A stretch of 64,000 nucleotides of DNA from Aurantiochytrium sp. KH105 (taxonomy: Eukaryota; Sar; Bigyra; Thraustochytrida; Thraustochytriidae): positions 62,001 to 126,000 of the forward strand of contig BGKB01000176.1 of assembly GCA_003116975.1 (NCBI GenBank), given 5' to 3'. Below are positions 1 through 9,217 of the stretch, one piece after another. The position numbers were made by a program, and so were the translations under genes. A model generated the notes under the pieces. It saw nothing but the letters and a program-made list of their open reading frames with translations. It was not told the origin of the DNA and searched no databases. Position 1 is the first letter of the stretch; each line of letters opens with the position of its first letter.

Positions 1-1313
1 CCTGGCCCAAGTGGGGTATTTAAATTGCTCCATTGTCCGAAGCGTTTGACCGACTTGCGCGCGAGGGACACACGTCTCGCGACCTCGAGGTTAAAAATTT
101 TGCGAGTCGGTGTGTGCACGCGCTGCACGCGCACACTCGCCGCCGAGACCTGCTGCTGCTACTACCTGGACCACGGCACGCAGGACAGACGGCCAGCCAG
201 ACTCGTCCTGGGCACGAGGTACGGATGCCGGACAGGCGATCGCTCGCTCGCTAGCTCGCTCCTTTCCTGCTTTCTTCCTTCGTTCTTCACAACTGGCTGC
301 TGCGCCCGCACAGACTAGGCCCTACGAGACGTACGAACGAGCCCGGCCCCATCCCGCGTTCGTAATAAGGCCTGCACGCTTTCTACCTGTGGACAATGGG
401 CTTGTTGAACTTGGCTGTCACGATCAAGACTCCGACTTGCGCACACTTCAAGTTAGTTGTTGGCGGCATGTACTGTATAGAAGTATTGGCGGTCGCTAAG
501 AAGGGGGAAGGGGTGTGCGCAGGCAGAGGTGAGACCGATGGCGCGTTTGGCGAAGCGAAGCGAAGCAACTCACCGAACGACAGACGGACTCCTAGCACTC
601 TGGCTCCATGAGCATGGACGAATGAATGAATGAATGAACGAACGAACGGATGGGAAGGAAAGTCATTGATAATTGGTTTTGATTTTCTCGAGATCATCAA
701 GACGCACATGGCGCAAAAGGGCGAGAGATTGTTGTACCAGACAAGGAAAAAGGACATCGACAAAGTCTTGACGTTCTGGCGCCATGGATATGGATGATCG
801 AATGATTGATTTCGGAAAAAAAGAAATGAAAAAGGACATTGAAAATTGATTTTGTTTTCTCGAGATCGTCCAAACGCACGTGGCGCAAAAAGGTGAGAGA
901 TTGTACAGTCAAGGCAGAAGGACATTGCTCTACTCGCTGCGCTGACCAGACAGTCCCTTGAGAGAAAAAAAGACGCCATGAAGACATCGATCTCAAGAGA
1001 CGTATCGGCCAGATGCCGCAGCAGCAGCAGAAGCGAGCGCCCCACCTACTCCCTTCGCAAGAATTACCAATCTGATCAGGTTCAAAGGGTTTGATCTCAG
1101 CGACACTAAGTCGCACCCCCGACCTTGACTGCAAAAACATTTCACATCCGCGCAAGTGGTGCGCTTCGAAACGATGCGAGCTGGCTAAATCGCTTGGCTG
1201 ACCGGCGGAAGAGACCACGCATGCAAACACGCGTAGCGTTAATCCGCTCGCGGCAGCCCTGCATGCGAACCTATCTCGCGTTCCTGAAGGAACGTTGGGA
1301 GAGAGGACGCAAT
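1..1313. other. Intergenic stretch, left edge
   Basis: No open frame here resembles a known protein. The stretch lies beyond the stop of the minus-strand folate-receptor-like gene. It contains a GAATG/GAACG tetranucleotide tract near 622-650, an imperfect direct repeat (listed separately), and copies of an ACTTGCGC motif at 53-60 and 435-442. Any gene to the left would lie outside the window. Confidence 0.6.
671..937. repeat. Imperfect direct repeat, two ~90-bp copies
   Basis: Copy 1 (about 671-760) and copy 2 (about 844-937) share the order: TTTTCTCGAGATC, then ACGCAC(A/G)TGGCGCAAAA, then GAGAGATTGT, then AAGGACAT. They are about 173 bp apart with scattered substitutions and small indels. 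The copies are in the same orientation with no recognisable terminal inverted repeats, so this looks like an old local duplication. Confidence 0.65.
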
Positions 1314-2261
1314 TTAGGCGAGACCAACGTTGCGGTCACCATTGACAGAGGACGGCGTGGGCTCCGGGCCGTTTTCGCCAATCTTGTCAAAGTTTTCGGG
1401 GGCAAAGACGGGCTTGCCCATGCGCTCGCGGCGAATGAGCAGGCACGACCAGCAGGCCGCAAGGAAGGCGGCCACCGAGAGGACCACAATGGCAACGATA
1501 GCGCCGGTAGAGAGCTTCTCCTTCTCCTCCTCGACCTCGGGGGTCAGCGACGGGCACGAGAACCAGTTGCCAGAGACCTCACCGTCGTCATCCTTGCAGG
1601 TGATAAAGAGGTCGTTCTGGCAGGCCTCGAACCAGGAGTCGCAGTAATCGGCCTGGATGGGCATCTTCTCCATCTCCCACTGGTTAAAGTCGGGGTTGCC
1701 GGTGTGGTCCTCGTGCGGGGCGTACTTGCGGAAGAGACCAGCGTTGACGTCGCACTCGTAAAAGCAGTACTCCTGCACGAAGAAGCGCTCGCACTGCTGG
1801 CTCAGGGTCTGGCAGCGGTTCCAGTTGAACTCAGCGCCGTAGGCCTCGCGCATGTACTCGGGGCTCTGGACAATGTCGGGCGTGCAGCACGAGTTGTCGT
1901 TCCACGGGTGGCACTCGGGCAGCTGGCGGTCCGTCTGGGGCACGTCGTGGCTGTAGTCGTCGTACTGGAGGTGGCACACGTCCGTGTTGCTGTAGTCCTC
2001 ATCGTGGAGGCCCAGCGCCAGGCGGTTGGCGGTGGTGGCGTCGTTCGGGTTGTCGTTGCTGAAGAACCACATGGTGTAGCTCACGTTGTAGCGCGAGTCC
2101 GTCTTGGGGATGTACTCGAAGGCGCCGCCGAACAGGTTGTTGCACAGGCCCTCACCGTTGGTGTAGATATCGGCAAAGGTCTTGCACTCCGTGTCAGTCT
2201 CGGCCTGGGCCGCGCCCACCGCCACCGCGGCGACGACCATCGCGAGCATCTTGGACATCAT
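1314..2261 (-). CDS. Folate-receptor-like type I membrane protein
   Basis: A 315-residue protein with a signal peptide (about residues 1-20, ending AAQA), a Cys-rich ectodomain, one transmembrane helix (about 253-276) and a short basic cytosolic tail. The ectodomain carries folate receptor / riboflavin-binding family landmarks: a CHPWNDNSCCTP block, FNWNRC, CERFFVQEYCFYECD and YCDSWFEAC, matching the order of SPW..ACC, FNWNHC, CxxHFIQDxCLYEC and CEQWWEDC in vertebrate receptors. The family binds folates or riboflavin at the cell surface and mediates uptake; ligand choice here cannot be read from sequence. Vertebrate receptors are usually GPI-anchored, whereas this one has a genuine membrane helix plus tail. 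Two consecutive ATGs open the frame directly after a GCAA-repeat leader. The gene is single exon. Confidence 0.85.
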   Translation of the reverse strand: MMSKMLAMVVAAVAVGAAQAETDTECKTFADIYTNGEGLCNNLFGGAFEYIPKTDSRYNVSYTMWFFSNDNPNDATTANRLALGLHDEDYSNTDVCHLQYDDYSHDVPQTDRQLPECHPWNDNSCCTPDIVQSPEYMREAYGAEFNWNRCQTLSQQCERFFVQEYCFYECDVNAGLFRKYAPHEDHTGNPDFNQWEMEKMPIQADYCDSWFEACQNDLFITCKDDDGEVSGNWFSCPSLTPEVEEEKEKLSTGAIVAIVVLSVAAFLAACWSCLLIRRERMGKPVFAPENFDKIGENGPEPTPSSVNGDRNVGLA

Positions 2262-2264
2262 CCT

Positions 2265-2265
2265 A

Positions 2266-2302
<37 letters not shown>
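2265..2302 (-). repeat. GCAA tetranucleotide repeat in 5' leader
   Basis: About nine CTTG units on the plus strand, that is GCAA in the sense of the folate-receptor-like mRNA. The tract ends only a few bases before that gene's ATG. A similar sense-strand GCAA tract precedes the alcohol dehydrogenase gene at 5746-5787. Confidence 0.9.
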
Positions 2303-2959
2303 GTCCGACTCCTTTTCTTTGTGCGTCGCGTTCCGGGTTTGGTGGTTTGGTCTGCCCTGCTCCTGCTTGCAGTTGGTTGCTTACCCAGACCCCACGGCGG
2401 CGCGTGCCCGAGCCTTACAGTGGCAAGCTCCACCGGCCGCCACTGCCACTTCATGCAATCAGCCACTGCCCTATGAATTACTGCCCGCGATCTCCCACTA
2501 AACCGCGCAACTTGCATCCAGTGTGTAGTAGAGAAGAGCTGCGGAGACATGCGGGGGCGCGTGCGCGGGCTCCGGTCACGCTGCGTCTCCCGCAGCGGCG
2601 GCAGCGGCCGGCAGCGGTCCGAATGACTGGCGCGGGCGCGGTGCGCACCGATCGAGCACTGCCAAGATCGCAATCCTCGGCCCCGGCAGCCGCCGCCGCC
2701 CCGCGCCAAAGAAAGGGCCCGCGCCCGCGCCGCGCGCAGGCACGCAGGCAGGCAGGCAGGGCGCGGCGGCGGCGGCGGCGCGAGGGCGAGGCAGGCAGGC
2801 AGGCAGGGCGCGAGCTGCAGTGGATGCAACCATTTCGCAATCCAGCTGCCACTACAGCCACACAGACAGACAGACAGACAGACGGACGTCGAATACCCTC
2901 TCAAGTCCGCGTCTCGAGACGCCACGCTCGCATCATCGGTCCCTCGATCGATCGCCGCA

Positions 2960-3033
2960 GACGCGCGAACGCAGGCGCCTCTGCGGCAGCACAGCGGACG
3001 CGCGAACGCAGGCGCCTCTGCGGCAGCACAGCG
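2960..3033. repeat. Perfect 37-bp tandem duplication
   Basis: Copy 1 at 2960-2996 and copy 2 at 2997-3033 are identical and abut head to tail. A CTGCAGC(A/G)(C/G)AGCGTC-like minisatellite continues to about 3090. Perfect identity indicates a recent event. Confidence 0.9.
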
Positions 3034-4213
3034 TCTGCAGCACAGCGTCTGCAGCGGCAGCGTCCGCAGCGGCAGCGTCTGCAGCGGCGCCTCCGAGCGC
3101 GAGGCCCGTATCTTGCCCGCCGCGCCTAGCTGGCCAGCATGACGCGGGGGCGCTAGCGCAGGCGGGACCGGTCATGCGCGGCGGGATCAGGCGAGGCGAG
3201 GCGAGGCATGGGTGGACGCTGCGGCGGCACAGCAGGCGGCAGGCGGGCGACCGTTCGGCCGGGCCCGCCTCGGCTCGCCTCGGTGGCCTCGGCGCGGCTT
3301 GGCTCGGGGCGCGCGAGCTGGGCGGCGGGCCACTGGCAGGGCCACTGGCAGGGGCGCCGAATTCGATCCCACTCAGCGCCGCCGCGCGTGCTGCATTGCT
3401 GCTCAGGCCCGCTGTGCTGGGCTGGCAGCGCCGCGGCGTGCGGGCATCGGCCGCGCCGCGATGAAGGCGAGATCAGCAGTGGGGAGGGAGGGGGGCGCTT
3501 CGGAGCGGGCACCAGAGCCACGAGCTGGCGTGGAGAGGATGCGGCGAGGCGGAGCGAGGAAGAGCAGCGTTTCGGCAACGCCGCCATGAACGCAAGGCTG
3601 GGATTGCGGCGACGAAGCAGCGGCAGAAGGAGCGGAGCGGAGCTGAGCAGGCGTGCGTACGTGCGGGCGTCTGCTGCTGCGTGCGTGGTATGGCGGATAC
3701 AAACGGACGGAGGAGCTCGGGAGGTGGCGGGGAAAGGTGACAAGTCGAGGAGCTTGGAAGTTGGCGCATTTACGGACAAGTGGCAGGAGCTGGACTGCCA
3801 AGTCACTGCGTGCATTCTGTGGTGCTGCTGCGCCAGCGACAGCGACGGCCGATGACAGATGCATGGTGTCTGCAGTGTCGTGATAGCGTCACCAGCAGCA
3901 GCAGTGCAGCTACAGCATGCACTCACTGCCACTGCTCATGGTGGTGTGGAGAGCAGCTGCACTGCAGACACCATCTCTGTCAGTGCCAGGCGTCCAAGAC
4001 GCACTCACACAGACTTGCGAAAACCTGGTCACTCCCCCAAAATTTTGTCGCTGTCGATCGCAGTCGGTCGCTGCCGCTACAAAAAAAAAACTTGTCGCCA
4101 ACCAAATTAATGTGTGACGTGACTGTGACCGTGACGTGACGCGATCGATATACAAGCAGCTGCAGCAGCAGAAGCTGGAAGAGAGAGAAATAAAACTTGT
4201 TGTGTTCGCATTC

Positions 4214-4257
4214 TGCGTTCGCGTTCGCGCCCGCGTTCGCGTTCGCATCGCGTTCGC
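4214..4257. repeat. CGTTCG hexanucleotide tract
   Basis: Runs of CGTTCG with interruptions, just beyond the stop of the minus-strand coiled-coil gene. Simple-sequence DNA with no other visible function. Confidence 0.8.
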
Positions 4258-4311
4258 TACATAGGATAAACTTCAGGGCAGTGACTCCAGACAACCAGTC
4301 ACTTGAGGCAG

Positions 4312-4839
4312 TCAATGGTAGAGCGGCTCGTCATCGTTGGCAATGTCGAGAGCGGGTGCGGCGGCAATCATAGCATCGGCCCGAGAGTCTGTCCCAGGAG
4401 CAAACTGATCTTCTCCTCGCGCCACGAGAAGCTGCGCACGCTGCGCCTCCATCTCCCCCCTGCGCAATCGGTACTCCACGTTCCGCTGCTGGCTGGACTC
4501 GATTTTGGCGCGCAGGTGGGCGAGGCGTTCCGCTTGTCGCTCTTGATCGCGTGCACGGCGCGTGGCCAGCTCTGCCGCTAGCACATTTTCTCTGGCAAGT
4601 CGCTCGACCATTTCCTTGTCCGCGCGAATAGGCGCCGTCTTTTCGCTCTCCGCTACTTGTCGCAACCACACAGACCGCGGGATGTCCTCGCCTTGTGCCA
4701 TGCGACGCTCGTCGCGCCTCATTCTTGCCTTGGTCTCCTGCAGGGTTGCCTTCATCCGAGACCCATTTTGCGTGCGCAGCCAGCGCACGTACGCCAGCTC
4801 CACCTCGAGCTGCTCCTTCTTCGTCCTCTGCGCCTCCAT
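4312..4839 (-). CDS. Small coiled-coil protein, unknown function
   Basis: A 175-residue, highly charged protein that starts MEAQRTKKEQ and is predicted to be almost entirely alpha-helical (Arg/Glu/Gln-rich, no signal peptide or membrane helix) up to about residue 145. It ends with an acidic tail, DIANDDEPLYH. I do not recognise the family. The composition resembles short axonemal or cytoskeletal coiled-coil proteins, but no diagnostic motif is visible, so that is only a possibility. The start is the first ATG of the open frame. A stop-free 525-bp frame with non-repetitive composition amid repetitive spacer argues that it is real. Confidence 0.6.
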   Translation of the reverse strand: MEAQRTKKEQLEVELAYVRWLRTQNGSRMKATLQETKARMRRDERRMAQGEDIPRSVWLRQVAESEKTAPIRADKEMVERLARENVLAAELATRRARDQERQAERLAHLRAKIESSQQRNVEYRLRRGEMEAQRAQLLVARGEDQFAPGTDSRADAMIAAAPALDIANDDEPLYH

Positions 4840-5876
4840 GCCTCACTCGCTCGCTTGACCACTGGCGCGCGTGACAAGGTCTGACTTACTCGTGGCGCAA
4901 GGTCTCGCAGCTCGCGTGGCAAGTCCAGCTGCCTTGTCAATTCTCTCTGTTCTCTTGCCCGCGCGCCTTGTGTCCTCGCCTAAGCGCGCACCACTCGAGC
5001 TCCGCGTCTCCACGTGCGCACTGCTCTACAGCTGCGCGCACTCAGGCCATCTTCGCTTTCTCTCTTCTCGCGCCGCGGACCCCTCGTCTCGCCCCCCTCC
5101 CCCCAAAAAAAGAAGAGGGTCCTCCTCCATCATGCACAAACACACGCGCAGGTCGCCTCCGCCGCTCGCCCTCTTCGTCCTCGCTCCGCGCGTCCCGCAC
5201 CGCGCGCGCCCCTCCTCCGCTGCACGCGCTCGCCCCCCCGCCCGCCCGCGCTCTCCGCAACGCAATTTCCGCCAACGGATCTATCCGCCGCTCGCTCCCT
5301 CCCTCCCTCTGTCTGTCTGTGCGTGTGCGCGTGTGCTTGTCTGTCCTCTCTTTTCCCGGTTGTCCGATCGTGGGACGGCCGCGCCGATGCAGGCAGGTAT
5401 TAGGCAGCGACTCGTGCAAGGCTTTCAGCAGCGCGGCGCGCCAGACAGCGCCCGCGCGGCGAGCGGAGGAAGGCGCCGCGGCCGCGTTCAGGGACGGCGA
5501 GGCGAGGCGAGCGCCCGCGAATGGATTCGCATCATGGTGCAGCAGCAGCGTCGCATCGGATCGGCAGCGGATCGGATCGGCAGGTTGCAGAGTCGAGTTT
5601 CCCTCTTTGGGTCAAGCAGGGTCGAGTGCAAGCAAGATACAGACGACTCTGGCCCGGCAGAGAATACTACTACACGTATAGTAGGGTACTGTAGCTTGCG
5701 CCGGGAGCGAGCAAACACCTAACGCGGCCCTTGCGCACAGGGATCGCAAGCAAGCAAGCAAGCAAGCAAGCAAGCGAGCAAGCAAGCACCGCTCGCACGC
5801 TCGCACGCACGCACGCACGCGCAGGCGCGCAAAGGACGGAGACCGGCACGAGCAGCGGAACCGCAGAGTCGAGACG
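4840..5876. other. Divergent intergenic region, coiled-coil gene / alcohol dehydrogenase
   Basis: About 1 kb between divergently transcribed genes, so probably both promoters. It contains a pyrimidine-rich section around 5090-5340, a purine-rich section 5400-5530 and the GCAA leader repeat. The long open frame on the plus strand gives a low-complexity Arg/Ser/Pro translation and is not credited as a gene. Confidence 0.6.
5746..5820 (+). repeat. GCAA repeat then GCAC repeat in 5' leader
   Basis: GCAA units (about 5746-5787, with one GCGA interruption) pass into GCTC/GCAC units (to about 5820), ending 56 bp before the alcohol dehydrogenase ATG. Orientation relative to the gene matches the GCAA leader of the folate-receptor-like gene. 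Confidence 0.9.
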
Positions 5877-7061
5877 ATGCTAGGCAGTCTCGCAGGGAGG
5901 GCCGCCTCGGTGGCGCTGCCGCGGCGCATGCTCGTCGGCGGCGGCACGGTCAGCCGCCTGGGCGAGCTCGTCAAAGAGGCCAAGGTGACCAAGCCGCTCA
6001 TCGTCACGGATGGCTTCATGGAGTCCTCGGGCGTTCTCGCCAAGGTCACCAAGGCCCTCGAGGACGCAGACATTGCCCACGGGACCTTCACCGACACCAT
6101 CCCAGAGCCGACCTCCGAAGCGGTCGAGCGCTGCCGGGCCTACGTCGAGCAAGGCGACTACGATGCCATTGTCGCCCTCGGCGGCGGGTCCCCTATGGAC
6201 ACCGCAAAGGCAGCGGGCGCTCTGGCCGTGCACAAGGGCCAGATGCGGGACTACAAAGCTCCCTTCCTGCTCGACGCCCCAGCCCTCCCGCTCTTTGCCA
6301 TCCCAACCACCGCTGGAACCGGCTCAGAAGCGACAAAGTTTACCATCGTCACTGACTCAGATACCCATGAGAAAATGCTCTGCATCGGCCTTGCATACTT
6401 GCCCGAGTACGCCGTCATCGACTACGAGCTCACCATGTCCATGCCCTGGGAGCTCACTGCTGCCACGGGCATTGACGCCATGTGCCACGCCATGGAAGCC
6501 TACGTCAGTGCTAAGCGTAACCCGTTCTCTTCCTCCATGGCGCTCGCCGCCCTCTCAAAGATCGGCCAAAACGTCCGCGAGGTCTGCTACAACCCGGACA
6601 ACCGCGAGGCTCGTGAAGCCATGATGCTGGCCAGCACCGAGGCCGGCATCGCCTTCAGCAATGCCAGTGTCACTCTCATCCACGGCATGAGCCGTCCCAT
6701 CGGAGCAGACTTTCATGTTCCCCACGGACTCTCCAACGCCATGCTTGCACCCAAGGTCACCGAGTTTTCCATCGAGGGTGCAGTCGCAGAGTATGCCGAG
6801 GTTGCTCGCGTCATGGCCATGGCTCCATTTGGAGCCAGCGATGAGGACGCTGCCGACGCCCTCATCAAAGGTCTCTACGCCCTCAACACCGATCTCAAGG
6901 TGAAGACCATGTCCGAGTGGGGCATCAAGGAGCAAGACTTTACCTCTGCTGTGCAGCGCATGGCAAAGGCTGCTTTGGCTTCCGGCTCGCCCGGAAACAA
7001 CCCCAAGGTTCCCTCCCAGGAGGAAATTGAAAAGCTTTACATGGATATTTACTCGAGCTGA
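5877..7061 (+). CDS. Iron-containing alcohol dehydrogenase
   Basis: A 394-residue group III (iron-dependent) alcohol dehydrogenase of ordinary family length. NAD-binding signatures are present: GGGSPMD at residues 102-108 and IPTTAGTGSE at 142-151. The four expected metal ligands are in place: Asp200 and His204 in GIDAMCHAMEAY, His269 in TLIHGMS and His283 in FHVPHGLSNAML. The first ~17 residues (MLGSLAGRAASVALPRR) lack acids and could be a mitochondrial presequence. The family interconverts alcohols or lactaldehyde-type compounds with aldehydes, or acts as a hydroxyacid-oxoacid transhydrogenase; substrate cannot be decided from sequence. It converges on the epoxide hydrolase gene. The start is the first ATG, with the conserved core beginning at once after it. 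Confidence 0.92.
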   Translation: MLGSLAGRAASVALPRRMLVGGGTVSRLGELVKEAKVTKPLIVTDGFMESSGVLAKVTKALEDADIAHGTFTDTIPEPTSEAVERCRAYVEQGDYDAIVALGGGSPMDTAKAAGALAVHKGQMRDYKAPFLLDAPALPLFAIPTTAGTGSEATKFTIVTDSDTHEKMLCIGLAYLPEYAVIDYELTMSMPWELTAATGIDAMCHAMEAYVSAKRNPFSSSMALAALSKIGQNVREVCYNPDNREAREAMMLASTEAGIAFSNASVTLIHGMSRPIGADFHVPHGLSNAMLAPKVTEFSIEGAVAEYAEVARVMAMAPFGASDEDAADALIKGLYALNTDLKVKTMSEWGIKEQDFTSAVQRMAKAALASGSPGNNPKVPSQEEIEKLYMDIYSS

Positions 7062-7532
7062 AGAAATCAACAACATATTTGCTGATCATCATTAAGTGTT
7101 ACAGAATTTTTTCAAGCAAAGACGCAAAAGACTGCACGCAAACAAAGCAAAACAAAAGAGACGATCGATTTCTCGGTTGTCAAGAGAGGGAAGAAAGAAG
7201 GTCAGACTCAGAAAGACCACAAATAAACTAGTGTCACAACCTCATGAGATTAGAATAATAATTCTAAAATGTTTACAATGTCTCTGTTGTTTTGCAAAAA
7301 TAGAAAGTAAGCCTCCGTGTTCTTCTTTTGCAGATAGGTTGGCCAAAAACCTGTTTATACTCAGAAACAAAGTAACAGAGCACAGCAGCCAGCCGTTACA
7401 TCTCGCGACAAGAAGCAAGTCCTCCCCTGCGAAACCAAGAACCCATTTTCCGCTTCAACAAGGGTACGAATCTCGTTTCCATTCGCTTACGGGAAAAATA
7501 TCTCTCCTCTAGGTTACTCTTTCTCTTCCCAC
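7062..7532. other. Convergent 3' region
   Basis: AT-richer DNA between the stop codons of the alcohol dehydrogenase (+) and the epoxide hydrolase (-), presumably the two 3' untranslated regions. No gene or repeat is evident. Confidence 0.6.
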
Positions 7533-8612
7533 TCAGATCTTGCTTTGAGGTCCAGCAGCGTCAGAGCGCTTGGAAATCCAAGCCGTGAGAATGCGATTGA
7601 CATCAGCCTCAGCTTCTCGCTGCACCCAGTGACCCGCGACAACGTGGTCCCGTTCGAGATTCTCGAACAGCGCATCCATGCCTCGCGAGGTCTCGGGCGA
7701 CAACACGACATCGTGTTCGGCCGTGACCATAAGACAAGGCACTTTCACTTTACGCTCATACACCTTTTCCTCGCGATCCCAGGCCACGTTGGCGTCTGTG
7801 CACCGATACCAGTTAAGCGGAGGAGTAAAGCCTGTGCGCGTAAAGGCGTCAATGTACTCTTGCATTTCCTGCGCTGACCACAACGGGTCGCGCTCCAGTT
7901 GCGGCGGGCAATAGTGCAAGACGCCTCTATTGTTGTCTTTGCGTGCCTTGGCCGTGCGCATTCCCACCTTCATGTTCTCGAAATCCTTTCTGCGGTCTCC
8001 CGAGACCTGCGAGCGGAAAAAGGCGTAAATCGTCTTGCGCACATCCGCTTCGAGTTCTCGCTCAGGGATCTCCGGAATGTTAAAGTACACCGTGTAGTCG
8101 AGCTGCCCGCACGCTTCGGATGGCTGCGTCATGAGGTACTCAATTGGACCCTTGCAGCCGGCAGCCTCCCATGCGGGCCGCATTCGTTCGTACATGGAGG
8201 TTGGCGTGTTCAAGGATGCCACGCCCAAACACCGCTCAGGGTGATGAAACACTTGCGCCCAAACAACCGCGCCACCCCAGTCGTGGCCCACAAAAAAGGC
8301 CTTTTCAAGTCCCAGATGATCGAGAAGCCCACAGAGGTCCCCGGTGAGATGCTTTAGCGAGTAATCCTCCGTGTCCTTGGGCCGCGAGCTCTTGCCGTAG
8401 CCGCGCATGTCTGGTGCAATCGAAACAAAGCCTGCTCGCGCTAGCGCGTACATTTGCGAGGTCCAACTTATGTGCATCTCGGGAAAACCATGAACAAACA
8501 CGACAGTCTGGCCCTTGCGCTGCTCTTCTTTGGGGCACCCAACATCGTCAGGGTCCACGCGCGCATAGAAAAGCTCCACCTCCGGCGCAACCACGGCGGT
8601 CGCGTACCTCAT
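7533..8612 (-). CDS. Epoxide hydrolase, alpha/beta-hydrolase fold
   Basis: A 359-residue alpha/beta hydrolase with the epoxide hydrolase set, numbered from the ATG at 8612: oxyanion-hole motif HGFPE (41-45), DMRGYG, nucleophile Asp111 in GHDWGG, acid Asp301 in AEHD, base His328 in AGHW, and two lid tyrosines that would activate the epoxide (Tyr176 in YFNIPE, Tyr269 in NWYR). It converts epoxides to vicinal diols. The frame remains open upstream of 8612 for about 105 bp. That extension encodes a Val/Ala-rich hydrophobic stretch from a GTT repeat but has no ATG before its stop. Either the protein starts at 8612, or an upstream exon adds a membrane anchor through a TTTTGCAG-type acceptor near 8704. 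Neighbouring P450 genes are potential epoxide producers. Confidence 0.9.
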   Translation of the reverse strand: MRYATAVVAPEVELFYARVDPDDVGCPKEEQRKGQTVVFVHGFPEMHISWTSQMYALARAGFVSIAPDMRGYGKSSRPKDTEDYSLKHLTGDLCGLLDHLGLEKAFFVGHDWGGAVVWAQVFHHPERCLGVASLNTPTSMYERMRPAWEAAGCKGPIEYLMTQPSEACGQLDYTVYFNIPEIPERELEADVRKTIYAFFRSQVSGDRRKDFENMKVGMRTAKARKDNNRGVLHYCPPQLERDPLWSAQEMQEYIDAFTRTGFTPPLNWYRCTDANVAWDREEKVYERKVKVPCLMVTAEHDVVLSPETSRGMDALFENLERDHVVAGHWVQREAEADVNRILTAWISKRSDAAGPQSKI

Positions 8613-9217
8613 GTCGTCAGCCCCGAAAGCAATCTTCGCCGTAACAGCAGCAGCAACAAAAACAACAACAACAACAACAATCACAGCAGCAAGAACACGC
8701 CTGCAAAACGGGCGATGCTCTCAAGCGCTCGCCACGTGCCTTGCGCCGCTCTTGACGGTCTACTTGCCCACTTGCCTCGCCGTTGTTGCGTCTTTGCCTC
8801 GCGTTCGCGTATGCCTTCGGTCGTCACCAGGAGGAAAGTGGGTCCCGATCTCGAACGAGACGGGCGGACTCACAGTCAAGATCGATTTGTAAATGCAGCG
8901 GCGAATGGCAGTATCCGGTTGGACAGTGCAACTGCTGCAGCAGCACGAAGGAGGTGGGGGACAGACGAGACGATGTGGAGCAATTTTGGCGTGACCCGAG
9001 CGCCCGAGATGGCGGAGTTTGCGAATAACAGCAACCATTAGCGGCAGATCTTTTGTCGTTCACAGGTCATTTACTACTAAAACGTCATTTATTGTCAGGA
9101 AGAACCTTTGCGAACGATGATCCCGGATTAACACATTTGATTTTCTTTTCTGATTGATATCATTCGCGATCTTACGCAACAAACCCAGACGACGAGAAGT
9201 TCCAGTCTACCTTATAG
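8613..9217. other. Intergenic region upstream of epoxide hydrolase
   Basis: Contains an (AAC)n tract at about 8658-8680 and otherwise unremarkable sequence. It lies between the 3' end of the 1108-residue coiled-coil gene and the 5' end of the epoxide hydrolase, both on the minus strand. No further gene is seen. Confidence 0.5.

Larger units (their letters stand above)
2303..4311. other. Repeat-rich intergenic spacer (~2 kb)
   Basis: No convincing gene. Open frames in all six frames have low-complexity Arg/Ala/Pro-rich translations, as expected from GC-rich DNA. The spacer holds GCAGG and CAGA microsatellites (about 2740-2885), a 37-bp tandem duplication, GGCGA and CAGCG tracts, an A10 run near 4081, and a CGTTCG tract. 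It presumably includes the promoter of the folate-receptor-like gene at its left side and the 3' region of the coiled-coil gene at its right. Confidence 0.6.

Noticed and set aside
1125-2501. A 458-codon open frame antisense to the folate-receptor-like gene
   Set aside because: The opposite strand has a signal peptide, conserved Cys pattern and membrane helix; this frame is a Val/Leu-rich shadow.
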